Shown: positions 23,801 to 35,929, counted from the first letter of the stretch. The stretch is DNA of 64,000 nucleotides from Atkinsonella hypoxylon (GCA_000729835.1 JFHB01000007.1:248001-312000); one strand, 5' to 3'. The notes: a model not told the origin generated them from the letters alone. Numbers and translations are program-made.

Positions 23801-26800
23801 GAAATGGCTGACGATGACGACAGCTTAGCAGAAGATGCTGAAGATGAAGAGTTGCGTCCTCAATTCAAATACAAGTCAGGCTATGTTCTTAAACCCGAGG
23901 ACCCGGTATACACACGCATTCACGATCTTCGGGACCAGCTTGGTCACCTGCTCACCAAAGCACATGCTTTTCTCACTGAGAATTCAGAAGACGACGTCAA
24001 TTGCTCCACTGCACTGTGTAATGCGTATCGCACCTGGATTACGGATGTTGGTATTGAGCGATCGGCGCACCCATTGGAACGGCATCTTCGACTGTACAAG
24101 GCTGACGTCTGCGCATTCAAAATCAAGGGGCTTCGCAAGATATATCCCCGACCCTTGTTGATCAAGAGAGCGGAAGCATATCAGCTGCTGCGAATGAAGC
24201 ATAACGCTGCAGCCAGACACAAAAGCGAACTTGACAAGCGACTGTTGCTAGACTTGGCCACGTCTTGTCTTTCGTCGTACGCAGATGTTCGGCGAGCTGC
24301 CCAAGCTGCTCAGGATTCGTCACTTAAGGTCATCATTGGCGGCAAGCCAGTAGTAGTACCAGTCATTATCGAAGGATTGCAGAAAGCGATTGCCATGAAC
24401 GACCACGATCGGATTAAAGGTGGCATGTATACATTATACTTCACATCCCTGCTCAGGACTATCATGCGAGACTGGCGGTTTGCGCCTGACGCTTTGCGCA
24501 TGTACATCGACACGGCAGGAATTGACAAGCCATCTATCCAGAGCCTAAGTTCGTCGGCCATGTATTCCCTGATTGAATGTGGCAAAGCTAGCGAGAGATT
24601 GGTTCTGCTCGATGACGCGGTTTTGAATGCCATTCGTCCAGCAGTCGATACCTCAGATGCTATTGATGCTCGACATGAGGTTATTTTGGAAAGACGGGAG
24701 AAAGTCGAGGCATCCAAAGCTGAGCTGGGTTTAGAATTGACGAAGAAGGCAAAAGGGGCTCATTGGAAGATTGCAAACAAATGTGCTGTCTTCGCTCTCA
24801 ACTTGTGTCTCCGATTTGACAACCTCGCGCCCCCCGAGTTTGTGGAATTGGTGGCGAAAGGCACCATCGACCCCCATCCAGGGCTGAGAGGCTATTACTT
24901 CAATGCCTTCACATCTCTTCTTGGCGCCATTGATATGAGAGCTGCTTATAGCCACGATTATGCTAATTACCTCATGGAGAAAGAGACTGGCGATCGTAAT
25001 AGAATTGAGGTTCCCGTTGAGAGAGGAGATGCAGAGTTCACGCGCAAGTTTCTCGACGCATTCAAAGAGCCGGGCGAAGCTGAGTACATGGTAGACTCTG
25101 ATTATCCCGGCTGGCTGGTCTGGGGCAAAAAGTTTACCGCGTTCCGAGCTCGTCCAGCGCCGTTCAACATGTACGATGAACTGGAGACGAGCGTGCGCAA
25201 ACAAGTTGGAAACATCGTGACGAGAGAATGGGTGTCTCAATGCTTCGATTACTTGAAACAAGAGCCGCGCGATTCAACCTATGACAGATTCAGAATGACA
25301 CACGTGTACCTGCTTATGCACGTCTTCGACCTCATCTATTACGATAGCACAAGTGTGACTCTGGACGACATCAAGGAACTAACTGAAGCTGTTTATGGCG
25401 ATGGCAGCGACAAGCATCAGCACAGAGCGACAGCCGAGATTCTCGGGGCTCTACTGGCAGGCTCTAGCGATGACCCTATCGAGATGCGCAACAAGGTGTG
25501 GGACTTTGCCGCACCGATGCTGCTGCGAACCGTCAATGACGGCCTCACGCCAGAAAACCTTCAATACTGGCTCCCATGCATTCATCTCATCTTGGACTCC
25601 AGAGATCCCCGTCGATCTCGCGAAATCATTGATGCACTGAGATCTTTTCGACTTGACATGTCATCCAACGCAGCCTTCAAGGAGTCGGCCAAGGTTCAGT
25701 TGCTGGAATTCGTTCTTGCCGACGGAGGTTGGCACTTCCGCCAAGAACAGCCAATTCTCGACGATTTTCTCGCGCATATGAACCATCCGTACAAAGCGGT
25801 GCGCGAGGCGATCGGCAAGGTTCTCTCTGTGGTCTTCCGCACACGGTATCACGAATCTTTCGAAAGCGTGCCCAAACTGATAGAGGCTAACAAGACGGAG
25901 TCTTCGATTGGTATTCGTCCTTACCAGCCGTCTGAGCAGCTGACCACTATCATCAGCGATGTTTTCGAACGTCTGGAAAAGTGGCGACACGAACGACAGC
26001 CCGGCCAGCAGACTCAGTCGGCCTATACTTCAGGATCCAAGACTGTCCTTATGTGGCTCGACTGCACACTATCATCTAACGAATGCACCATGTTAGTGCC
26101 CTTCTTTGCTTCACCGTTTATGGAGCAGTTGCTCCATATGATGGACGTTAAAGAGGACCCGGAGCTCATGAGGCTCGCGTATCATGTGTACAGACATCTT
26201 CCCAATATTCCCTTTAGAGAAGGGGAAGATGCTGAATTCATCAATGGCCTTATCAAGATTGGCAAGACGGCAGCAAGCTGGCATCAACGTCTCCGTGCGC
26301 TTGTAAATATGCAGGTGGTGTACTTCCGACGCATTTTCCTCACAGCCGCGCCTCAGCGGGACGCGTTGTTCAATGCTGTATCTGACATGCTAAGCGATCA
26401 CCAACTTGAAGTCCGTTCTTGCGCTTCGTCTACGTTGGCCGGGATGATCCGCTGCTCACCACGGAGGATCCGAGACCCGCTGATTGCGCGTCTACAGCAG
26501 CGCTTCATGGAGGAACTGAAGCAGAATCCCATGCCCAAAAGGAAACCGAACCTGCCGGGGACCGAGACACCAGTTGACATTCATAGCCAAATCACCCGGC
26601 GCCACGCAGCGGTCCTTGGTCTCGGCGCGCTAATCGAAGCCTTCCCTTATGCGACGCCGCCCCCAGAATGGATGCCAGAAGTGCTTGCTACGCTGGCGCG
26701 AAGAGCTGCCGGTGATCCAGGCACAGTGGGCAAGACAACCAAGAGTATCTTGAGCGAGTTCAAGAAGACGAGACAGGACAGCTGGACTGTTGACCAAAAG

Positions 26801-26928
26801 GTGAGAAAGGAGGACTTGGACACTGGATACCCATGTATGGAAACGGGTCACTAACAAGACAGCAGTATTTCACCCAAGAACAACTGGAAGATCTCGAAGG
26901 CGTACTTTGGAAGAGTTACTTCGCTTAG
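20886..26928 (+). CDS. blm10: BLM10 / PA200 proteasome activator
   Basis: Exons 20886..21349, 21448..26800 and 26863..26928 join to 1960 residues, between human PA200 (~1843) and yeast Blm10 (~2143). Blm10 is a HEAT-repeat solenoid that caps the 20S proteasome, opens its gate, and acts in assembly and in acetyl-histone and peptide turnover. Features seen are the N-terminal RPRTFAYFQQLPFE block, repeated helical HEAT-like segments throughout exon 2, an acidic loop (DDDGDGEMADDDDS) near residue 935, and a last exon encoding only 21 residues ending KSYFA. That end is the gate-opening tail that docks between 20S alpha subunits. Introns have GTACGC..ACAG and GTGAGA..ACAG ends; the second acceptor could be three bases later (adding or dropping one Gln). 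The start at 20886 is chosen at the first Met after the leader. Confidence 0.95.
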
Positions 26929-28943
26929 GCTAGGAACGGAAGGCAGTGGTCATGACGCGCGGTGCCGGTGCCTCCTGGACACGCAACGAAGCTCTATTTA
27001 CAAATTATATGACAGGGGGTTTGGGATACATGCATGCATGAGTACGGATGGGGCGAAGACAGGTAGAGTTTGCGTGCGTGAAGACATTCATTACCATCGG
27101 ATTGGGCAGCAATGCGGAATGAGGTTGCTGTTTGTGTATAAGTACGGAGTCCATAGCCATGAGAATAAACAAGTGCACGAATAGAACGATGAATGACTGA
27201 GAGCACGTTGAAGACTTGATGCATGTGCTCATGTTGTCACTGAGCAGCCGTTGAATACCTTGAGCGCTTGCACACTCGACTCCTTCCAACTCACTATTGC
27301 CATTGGTTACAATTGAACATGAGGATGGGTCCGGGCGATGGTCTTCTAACATTACCTGGAACTTTCTCGATGTTGGGAAGTGATTTGTTGAGGGAAATAT
27401 ACCCGTGATATCTAGTAAGTCTTGTACTTCCAATGCCATATAAACGTCAACGAGGAAAGTAAGTTCAAAAGCGGATGTACCTAACTGGCATGCCTGCCGT
27501 ACCGATTCTCGAGGCTATGCGTGAGTGGCCTGCATCTCGACTTTCTATTACTACATATACGTATTAAGTGACTTGGCGCAGACTGAAGAACAATATGATC
27601 TGCCATTATGTCAAAGACCATATAATGATCTTCTTCGGGCCCATTAGCTGCTTTCAGCCTTCCCTGTCTATGCATATTAGGCAATTGAGGGGAGGTCGCG
27701 TGGATAGCTTGCGCAGGTTTGACGAACAACATTAGGTTCCGTGGCAGCACGCAAGTGGAAGCTCCCTAACAACTAACAAGTATGTGTAAGTCCAACAAGG
27801 GCTTGGGGAGACCAGAAAGATGCAATGTACGTTCTGGCTAACTAGTGAAGCATTGTCTGTAGCTGCAGCATCGCCCCGCAATCGCCCCGACATCTAATTT
27901 CTCGAGCTAAGCCCATGCCTGCGAGGTCGACGTATCCAATATTGCCAGGAAAGGGCTGAGGATCGGGAATTAACTTGTCCCGGTAGGCCTTCAAGTGAAT
28001 TTCCATCAAATCTTCTTTGATCAGTTACGCATCTTTTGGCAAACGTGAGAGGACTAACAAAGCCGCTTCCACCGAGGCTAAGCAGCCCTCTGCATGTCTC
28101 TGCTGTATGATGGCGTTACTGCAACCCATATCCCTCACGGGGCTGAGAAAACCATGCGGTGAGTCCTACCGAAGACAGTCCATGCCGCTTCTGACTAGAT
28201 TTTCTGACCCCTGAGGATAGTTAGTGTACGGAGTTTTCGGGCGAAGAGTACCAAAGGGGTAGGAGAGTAGCAGCATGGGGAGCTGTGGTAGGTCGAGTGC
28301 GGCTGTTGGATCGGCAGGTGATGCAGGAAGTTCCGGGGACGGTGGAGATTTGAGGAAAACAACGCCAACAAACTGCCATCGCTGAGGACGTGATACGACG
28401 AAGGCTTTCTGCAAAGGCCCGATGCTGCGGGGCTTTAATCGGGGGCTAGCGAATTAAGCGCCGGAGGCTACGCAAAGCTAGTAGTACTCACAGAGTGTAG
28501 TCACCTTGGCCGAGGTTGGCTGAGTGATCAGATTGGATGGAGGCGACATGATGGGAGCTGATGGCGGGAAGCCAAGTTTGAGGATCACGTCTCGACGGAC
28601 TGCCTAGACACCTTCGCTTCGATTGGGATAGTAGCCAGTGGTGGGGATAAGGATGGCGGACATACAAGTAAGTAAACTTGACGCACCTCAAGCCCGTTGG
28701 CAATACCTTCACACTAATCCTCGGTATAAATTGATGGCAGGGAATGTTTTGTGTCAAGTAGCTGGAGGTGTAAGACGAAAGGGCGGCACTGAGAGACGTT
28801 GGAGGGTAGTGGCAGCTTGAGGAGCCAACATGGAGATTAATGGAGCCTGAACAAGGGTAGGGATACTCTGGAGCTGCACTACAGGAGTATGTACGTACAC
28901 GGCACTCCAATGCCGCGAGAAGACACTCGATTGTGAGCCAGAC

Positions 28944-28982
28944 CTGGAGGAGATCTGGAGGAGACCTGGAGGAGACCTGGAG
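28944..28982 (+). promoter_or_regulatory. Four CTGGAG motifs at exact 11-bp spacing (CreA-type consensus)
   Basis: CTGGAG occurs at 28944, 28955, 28966 and 28977, separated by GAGAT or GAGAC. Each matches SYGGRG, the consensus of the fungal carbon-catabolite repressor CreA/CRE1 (known from Aspergillus and Trichoderma). They lie 350-315 bp upstream of the glucoamylase start, and a further match, CTGGGG, is at 29089. Binding is inference; the consensus is short and a minisatellite origin is equally possible. Confidence 0.4.
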
Positions 28983-29183
28983 ACATGACGTGCAGCGGCC
29001 CCGCATCTGGCTTGGGAGGTTGTAGGGTGGCAGACTGGTCCGTTTGGCAAGCACGCCCAATCCAGCTCTTTCCTTGGGATCATTGATGCTGGGGATTTCT
29101 TACGCGACAGCCGGCAACGCTGACCAGAGTTCACGATGTGCGACTGACTTGATCGTGACCATCATGCAGGATTTCTATCCCGA

Positions 29184-29190
29184 TATAAAA
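29184..29190 (+). promoter_or_regulatory. TATA box of the glucoamylase gene
   Basis: TATAAAA lies 112 bp upstream of the ATG at 29296, a usual distance for strongly expressed fungal secreted-enzyme genes. Confidence 0.6.
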
Positions 29191-29295
29191 AGCCGTTTTG
29201 GCCCAGCTCCATTTCAACAGGAGCATCTGGATTGTCACAGCCCTCACGACTTCTGCAACAACCAATCGCCATTGCTATCTTTTGGCACCAACATC

Positions 29296-31126
29296 ATGAA
29301 GAATCTGCTCGCCACCTTGGCCGTTGCTGGTCTTTGGCTTGACACTTCATCAGCCTCCCTTAGCAGCCGCCTAGGCTCAAGAGACATCAGTGACTTCGTC
29401 ACGAAGCAAAATGATATTTCTCTCAAAGGAGTTCTGGCGAATATCGGCTCTGGCGGATCACGGGCCAGTGGAGCCGCTTCTGGAGTCGTTGTCGCGAGCC
29501 CCAGCAAGCAGAATCCCGACTGTGAGTCAATTCCATGCCTCAATATCTCTCTTCATCAAGGAAGGAAAGGTAACTGACAGATTTGCGACAGACTGGTACA
29601 CCTGGACTCGAGATTCTGCCCTGACATTCAAGGTCCTTGTCGAGCACTTCATTGCTGGAGATGCCTCCCTGCGGCCAAAGATCCAGCAATATGTCGCCTC
29701 GCAGGCCAAGCTTCAAGGCGTCTCAAACCCTTCTGGCGGTCCAGCCTCTGGCGGTCTCGGCGAACCCAAGTTTAATGTCAATCTTACTCCGTTCACTGGT
29801 GCGTGGGGACGACCTCAACGTGATGGCCCTCCTCTGCGTGTCACCGCCCTCACCATCTACGCCAACTGGCTCCTTGCGAATGGTGGTACGGATGAAGCCA
29901 CCAACACAGTGTGGCCCGTCATTGCGAAGGACCTGGCATATGCTGTCCAGTATTGGAACCAAACAGGATATGATCTGTGGGAGGAAGTCAACGGATCCTC
30001 CTTCTTCACGATTGCTGCCACTCATCGCGCACTTGCTGAAGGCAATGCCCTTGCCAAGACACTCGGTAAAACATGCCTCGACTGCGAGAGCTCTGCTTCC
30101 CAAACACTCTGCTTTGCACAAAGCTTCTGGTCCAACGGCTATATTGACTCTAACATCAACGTGAACGACGGCCGCACTGGCAAGGATGCGAATTCCCTGA
30201 TCTCGTCCGTCCATACCTTTGATCCCGCAGCAGCTTGCACAGATGCAACTTTCCAGCCCTGCTCTTCCAGGGCTCTTGCCAACCACAAGGCTGTTGTCGA
30301 CTCTTTCCGAAGTATTTACCGAGTCAACAACGGAAGAGGAGCTGGTGAGGCTGCTGCTGTCGGTCGTTACGCTGAGGATGTTTATTACAACGGCAATCCC
30401 TGGTACCTGGCAACCCTCGCTGCAGCCGAGCAGCTCTATGCTGCTGCGTACCAATGGAATAGGATTGGCTCCATCTCCGTGGACAGCGTCTCGCTTGCCT
30501 TCTTCAAAGACCTTTTATCATCCATTGCAACTGGAAAATATGCCAAGGACTCTGCTACCTTCAAGTCCATCATCTCAGCAGTGACTGCCTACGCTGATGG
30601 CTTCATCGCCGTTGTTCAGCAGTACACGCCCTCCGATGGATCCCTTTCCGAACAGTTTGACAGAAACTCGGGCAGTCCTCTGTCGGCGGTCCACTTGACC
30701 TGGTCCTATGCGGCGTTCGTCGCTGCGGCGGAGCGTCGATCGGGCATTGTTCCTCCCTCATGGGGCGAGCCTACCTCTAATACGGTTCCTGCTGTTTGTT
30801 CTGCTTCGCCCTCCTGCGACTCGACCATGACGTTCAAGATCAATGTCCAGACCCAATACGGCGAGACCATTTACCTGACAGGTTCGCTGACTGAGCTCAA
30901 GAACTGGTCCCCGACCAACGGCATCCCATTGAACGCCTTACAATACACCGCTGAAAACCCTGTTTGGTCAGTTCAGGTCAAGATTCCAGTTGCCACGAAC
31001 TTTGAGTACAAATACATCAGAAAGACAACCAGTGGAAATCTGGTATGGCTCAGCGGCCCCAACTTGAGTGGTACGTCATCGACGGGATGTGGCAGCAGTG
31101 GAACACTGTCCGATACTTGGCGCTGA
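29296..31126 (+). CDS. Secreted glucoamylase (GH15 with C-terminal CBM20)
   Basis: Exons 29296..29521 and 29592..31126 (70-bp intron, GTGAGT..GACAG) encode 586 residues. The enzyme releases glucose from non-reducing ends of starch and glycogen outside the cell. A signal peptide (MKNLLATLAVAGLWLDTSSA) and short propeptide precede the GH15 (alpha/alpha)6 domain. The intron splits the PDYWYTWTRDSA block of the active-site rim. The general acid lies in DLWEEVNGSSFF and the general base in GSLSEQFDRNSG, as in Aspergillus glucoamylase. From about residue 490 a CBM20 starch-binding domain follows (TMTFKINVQTQYGETIYLTG, LKNWSPTNGIPL, FEYKYIRK, end LSDTWR). The linker between domains is very short, about 15-20 residues with few Ser/Thr, whereas Aspergillus niger has a long O-glycosylated linker. 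Stand-alone gene; likely carbon-regulated. Confidence 0.96.
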
Positions 31127-32503
31127 GAGGGCCTTGCTCTTTTATGTATATATCCGTGGTTTGGTAGAAACAAGGCGCATTTCCCGGCCATCTAGAGACT
31201 GCTCCAGAATGTGACGATATGTCGAACCTTTGATAAGATAGATGTATGACCGGGGGAAGTGGTCCGTGAGCTTCTCTTAGCTGATGAACAAATACATGAT
31301 GCGTGGCGGCATCTGTCAGTCATGTTTCATGTTAGGGCCCAAAGCCGAAGTTGTATTGTGCGCCCGCCTCCATCAACTATCAAGCCTTGACATGCACTGT
31401 CGCGAAGACAAGATCACATTTTAGCCGACAAAACTGTTCGCGAGACTGCTCGTGTACAGGGGTAGGCGACGTCCAAGTAGACCACAGAAGCCCTTGTCCA
31501 GGATTGGGGAGGAAGCATTCGGGATGTGAAAGAATCGGCAGATCTAAACATCTACAGAGCGACAGAGGGATCATGCACTGGAAACCTAGCAGGGAGTTCA
31601 TCTAGATCTTGCCTTATGCATCTTCACTCGCAGGGTAAGGTACAGGAAAGCTTAGCACCAAGACCATCACATACGACCATACCTACCAGAAATTTCGGGA
31701 TTCCGTCCGCTCTCCCATAGACAAGCTGGTAAGGGGCAGATTGGTTGTTAGGTCTGAAGTCGACCAGCGAACACCAGCCGGGCTATTGTATGTTTTCTTT
31801 TTTCGGGTCATCCGACGTCCGATTTTTTTTTTTCTGTTTCGCTTATGGGGTTCCTCCACAGTAACTGATAAGAAAACTTAGTTCTATCAAGTCCTTCTTC
31901 GGAACCCACTCCGTGGTTTATTATGTATGTGCACGAGTCACGCTAGTAGCTCCTTGCATGTGCTGACAGGATGTTAGTCCGATCGGACTATCTCATTCTT
32001 CAATAATTCTGTTACCTTGGATATTACGGAATAGTAGTACTCTTATGGAACTACTGGAAATCTGTCGACCTGCTCACGAACTACGTTGCACGTGTAGCAT
32101 TTACACTGGCGACTCAAGGCTACTTCGGTCCAAGTCAAGCGCGCACACTCTGAGAATGGAGACGTTAAAACTTAATTAAGCAAGCTACTTACGTGACGCA
32201 TTCGTTTCAGCCGGCCCTATATCGATCGAATAGCCTATATTCGGCATATGCCGATTCTAATGCTCTTCTCTTAATAATACTTATGCATAAGTCGCTACAT
32301 AAGCTTTGACCCTTCTTTCGTCCTATAGCTCTACTTACTAACTACGGATATAAAAAAGCTGCTGTCCAGCTCCGCTCCGGTTTACCCAGTCCCAACCTCA
32401 TTCATTCGAATGCTCACTTCAGGAACGTCCTAGAGGCTGCACGTCAATAACGCCCTAAGTACTGCCGATATCTGCATATCACGTACATGCCCCTTGTGTT
32501 ACC
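31127..32503. other. Intergenic region before the small secreted protein array
   Basis: G+C content falls through this stretch towards the array. No gene is seen. A TATA-like sequence (TATAAAAAA, 32349) lies about 155 bp before the first array gene. Confidence 0.5.
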
Positions 32504-32918
32504 ATGAGTAAGGAAGAAGTTACTCTGCTATTTCCTATGCTTAAGCTAATAAGCGGAAGGGGCCTCACTTCTTACCGCTTTCACTGCTGTAACCATCATG
32601 GTTACTACCGCAAAAAGGGGTCACCCGCACTGGGCGGATATTGTAGGTCAAATCGACCTTCAAGGTGGAACATTAGACTCGGAAGAGGAGATTGTAGTAT
32701 TTTTGTTTTGGGATGACTACTGCAGAGTAAAATTAGGAGGACGCAAACTATACATAAAGAAGGATTACCAAGGGTGGTCTGGGTGTTACAAGAATGGGAC
32801 TTTCTTGTACTGGTGTTGCGCCCATGGTGACACACACTACCCAATTAACATGAACTATACGGGCGCTGGGGGGGCGGTTCAATGGACCGCGACTGCGACA
32901 AAGGGGGAGAAATGCTAA
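32504..32918 (+). CDS. Small secreted cysteine-containing protein, array copy 1
   Basis: Exon 1 is only ATGA (32504..32507). A 52-bp intron (GTAAGG..GGAAG, branch-like GCTAATA) leads to exon 2, 32560..32918, giving 120 residues. The signal peptide MRASLLTAFTAVTIMVTTA is followed by a dibasic KR and HPHWADIVG. The mature part has the array signature: DDYCRVKLGGRKL, NGTFLYWCCAHGD, and a C-terminal WTATATKGEKC. An additional Cys (GWSGCYKNG) is unique to this copy. NGT is a potential N-glycosylation sequon. No named family is recognised. It is inferred to be a secreted, disulfide-bonded effector-like or antimicrobial-like protein. Without splicing the start codon opens a different 70-codon frame. 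Its promoter differs from those of copies 2-5. Confidence 0.75.
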
Positions 32919-33581
32919 GCACTTTCTGATGATATAATAGAAGTTAATTCTATAGCTTAGTGAGTATCGCCTTGAGGATCGAAAGGATGCATATATAGTA
33001 GCAAGTAACAAATAGTCCAATGAAATATACCGCTTTAATAGTTCATGTAGCACCATTCTACAACTCACTTCTTACTATAATAGGCGGCGTTAGCGAGTCA
33101 CCCCTAAGTGGCAACAGGGAAGCTACCAAACTAGATAGCCTTCTTTTACGAAATAAGTGGCAGATCCCTCAGAGCACTGCGCGCGTGACTGGTCAGGAGC
33201 ATAAATAATCACATCCGTAGACCAGACTGAGGGATCCGACCAAGCATTGTACACATTATCATACATAGTCATCAGTTATCAGTTATCATTCAATTAAAAT
33301 CGTTATTTCACGCATTTGTCACGACCTTTCTTTGAACTCTGGATTCATACAGTATCTGTACGTGTACGAATCCATCCACTTTGTGCCTCCCTAACAGCTT
33401 CTAGCCTGCAGGGCATAGAATGCACTAAATGCCTTCAGTAATCCTATTCTTAGCGCTTACAATATAGAACTATACATGCTTAGCCGGCTAATTGCAGCTG
33501 TTAGAGTGGAACCTAGCGGCTAATATAAAGAGGGGTTTGTATCTCTGCAAAATTCTACCAAAATTATACAGGGGTTATATC

Positions 33582-33607
33582 GTATATATAGCTCTTTCTT
33601 CTCTCTT
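33582..33607 (+). promoter_or_regulatory. Conserved core promoter of array copy 2
   Basis: TATATATAGCTC followed by a TTTCTTCTCTCTT pyrimidine tract lies 166 bp before the ATG. The same block precedes copies 3, 4 and 5 at nearly the same distance. An upstream TATAAAGAGGGG block at 33523 is shared with copy 3. Confidence 0.5.
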
Positions 33608-33747
33608 ACATAGGAGAAATAAATCACCTTCTGCAAGAGCATCTACACAAGCCTCTTCCTCTTGTGCCTCCTTCCATTATCTCTCGAGCTATTTGCTTTT
33701 AATCCTGCTAAAATCTATATACTATATTACATGCCCCTTACGTTGCA

Positions 33748-34149
33748 ATGAGTAAGGAAGTACTCTCCTATTACCTATACTTAAACTAACAAGTAGCAGA
33801 GACCTCACTTCTTACCGCTTTCACTGCTGTAACCATTATGGTTACTACCGCACTGATTCCAAATCGACCGTACTGGGCGAATATTAAGGGAACATACGAA
33901 AAGAAGCCTAACTTAGGCCCAGAAGCCGCGACTGAAATATTTTCATGGTTTGAAGGCTTCTGCACGATAAAATTACGCGGACCTAAACTGCAGATAGACG
34001 GACCGTGGGATAAGACGTTTGGGTTACACCTAGATGGGACTTTCTCGTACCGGTGCTGCGCCCATGTTGACGACGAGTATCCATATATTATCTCAAAACA
34101 AGAAGGTACAAAGTGGAATGCGACTGTTACAAAAGGAGGTAATTGCTGA
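33748..34149 (+). CDS. Small secreted cysteine-containing protein, array copy 2
   Basis: Exon 1 ATGA (33748..33751), 48-bp intron with a textbook branch site (ACTAAC) and acceptor GCAG, then exon 2 33800..34149; 117 residues. The signal peptide MKTSLLTAFTAVTIMVTTA is nearly identical to copy 1, but the mature region is diverged: the dibasic KR is replaced (TALIPNRPYWANIKG), Asn of the NGT sequon is Asp (DGTFSYRCCAHVD), and the middle is different. The core cysteines remain (EGFCTIKLRG, CC, and final KGGNC), which is the minimal four-Cys form of the family. It lies 1.24 kb after copy 1 in the same orientation with repeated flanks. Confidence 0.75.
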
Positions 34150-34783
34150 GCACGTTCGAGTAATATGATAGAAGTCGATTCTGTAGCTTAGCAAGTATGT
34201 CCTTGAGGATCGGAAAGCTGGACTTATACCAACAGGTAACAAATAGTCCAATTGAACATAGCATTTCTCCATCCACCTTGTGTGTTACGGAATAAGTGAC
34301 AAATCCCTCGGCACGACACACGTGACCAAACAGGAGCATAAATAGTCAGATTTGCACTCCTGACTGAGGGATCCAACCAAGCATTAGACACATACATCAG
34401 ATGTAGTTATTATTTATAGTTCATTTATATTTGTTATTTACGCATTTGTCACGACTTTCTTGATACTCCGGATCCGTACAGTCCCTGTACGAATCCACCC
34501 AGTTACGGTACGAATATACCGTACCATTGTGCCTCCCTAACAGCTTCTAGCCTGCAAGGCAAACAATGCACTAAATACCTTAAGTAACCCTATTATATGT
34601 TTATAGTTAATAGCTTTATATAACATCTTTCTACTTAAATAATTAAGAGCATATTTTAAGTTTATCCAACACTTTATCTAGAGCTATACGCGCTTAGCAG
34701 GCTAAGTGCAGCTGTTAGAGTAGAACCTGCTAGCTATATAAAGAGGGGCTTATATCTCTGCAAAATCATAAATAGGTTGTATT

Positions 34784-34809
34784 GTATATAGAGCTTTTTC
34801 TTCTCTCTT
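34784..34809 (+). promoter_or_regulatory. Conserved core promoter of array copy 3
   Basis: GTATATAGAGCT plus the pyrimidine tract lies 175 bp before the ATG. The TATATAAAGAGGGG block at about 34735 matches the equivalent position in copy 2. Confidence 0.5.
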
Positions 34810-34958
34810 GGAATAAATAAAGCACGCGGTTCTTATCTGCATTCTCTTCTCCAAGAGCCTCTGCCTCTTATATCTCCTTCTGTTATATCTCGCGCTATTT
34901 CCTTTTAATACTGCTAAAATCTATATACTACGTATATGTTTTTTGCCCTTGTGTTGCA

Positions 34959-35383
34959 ATGAGTAAGGAAGTACTCTACTATTTCCTATACTAAGCTAAT
35001 AAGCAGTAGAGACCTCACTTCTTGCCGCTTTCACTGCTGTAACTATTATAGTTACTACCGCAAAAAGGGGTCCCCCGTACTGGGCGGATATTAACGGAAC
35101 ATGGACCCCTGATCATTCTGTACCATTCAGGAGCGCGCAGTATAAGATACATCAATGGTGGACGGAATATTGCCGCAATACATTAGGCGGAGGTGGCGTA
35201 TATACAGCGTCTAGTCAAAAGAATACATCTGGGCTTACTCTACCGAAGCAACCTGATACAAATGGGACTTTCTTCTACTGGTGCTGCGCCCATGGCAACA
35301 CACCGTGGCCATATGAAGTACAGTGTCCACCAGGTTCGGTTGTCCGGTGGGACGCGTGGATTACACGGGGGTGGAAATGCTGA
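34959..35383 (+). CDS. Small secreted cysteine-containing protein, array copy 3
   Basis: Exon 1 ATGA (34959..34962), 47-bp intron (GTAAGG..AGTAG, branch-like GCTAATA) and exon 2 35010..35383 give 125 residues with no internal stop. There is no ATG at the start of the mature part, so only the split-start model recovers this gene. Signal peptide MKTSLLAAFTAVTIIVTTA, then KRGPPYWADINGTW. The cysteine core is TEYCRNTLGG, NGTFFYWCCAHGN and final RGWKC, with one extra Cys (EVQCPPG). The insert between the first Cys and CC is the longest in the array and Gly/Ser/Thr-rich. Confidence 0.75.
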
Positions 35384-35763
35384 GCACTTTCTGATGATAT
35401 AATACAAGTTGATTCCGTAGCTTAGCAAGTATCTCCTTGAGGATCGCAAGGCTGCCTTATACCAACAGGTAATAAATGGTCCAATCAAACAGTGTGCTAA
35501 AAGTCTGTATCCACCCCACATCGGTCGCGGGTCTTATAGTGTTAATTGAGGCAGAAATTTTAACCCGTTGAGGGGTGCCCGACGTGATAGCAGATAAGAA
35601 TAGGATACAAGCAAGGGTATATAAGTAAGGGTGTAGAACTCTAATAGAAGACCTAGTTCAGATAAAACCAGGCTGTGCATAAACCTTACAACTAGGCTGT
35701 GCACGGTTCTCGCCTCGATAACTAATCTCAGTAATCTAGGTACTGCCGTTAGTAAGACAACAG

Positions 35764-35791
35764 GTATATATAGAGCTCTTTTTTCCCTCTT
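35764..35791 (+). promoter_or_regulatory. Conserved core promoter of array copy 4
   Basis: GTATATATAGAGCTC plus a T/C tract lies 166 bp before the ATG. A second block from TATATAAG (35619) through two AGGCTGTGCA words is shared only with copy 5. Confidence 0.5.
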
Positions 35792-35929
35792 AGAAGAAAT
35801 AATTCACGTAGTTCTTATCCGCATTCTCTTCTCTAAGAGCCTCTGCCTCTTGTGCCTCTTGTTATCTTTCGAGCTATTTCCTTTTTATACTGCAAAAATC
35901 TGTATTACGTACAGGCTCCTTGTGTTGCA

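Larger units (their letters stand above)
26929..29295. other. 2.4 kb intergenic region with the glucoamylase promoter
   Basis: No gene is visible between BLM10 and the glucoamylase. TACGGAGT words occur at 27143 and 28227. The last 350 bp hold a periodic CTGGAG cluster and a TATA box, annotated separately. Confidence 0.55.

Noticed and set aside
28488..29060. 190-codon minus-strand open frame upstream of the glucoamylase
   Set aside because: It runs through the CTGGAG repeats, has low-complexity composition and no family resemblance; likely promoter DNA.
29723..30454. 243-codon minus-strand open frame
   Set aside because: Antisense shadow of the glucoamylase gene, which has strong codon bias.
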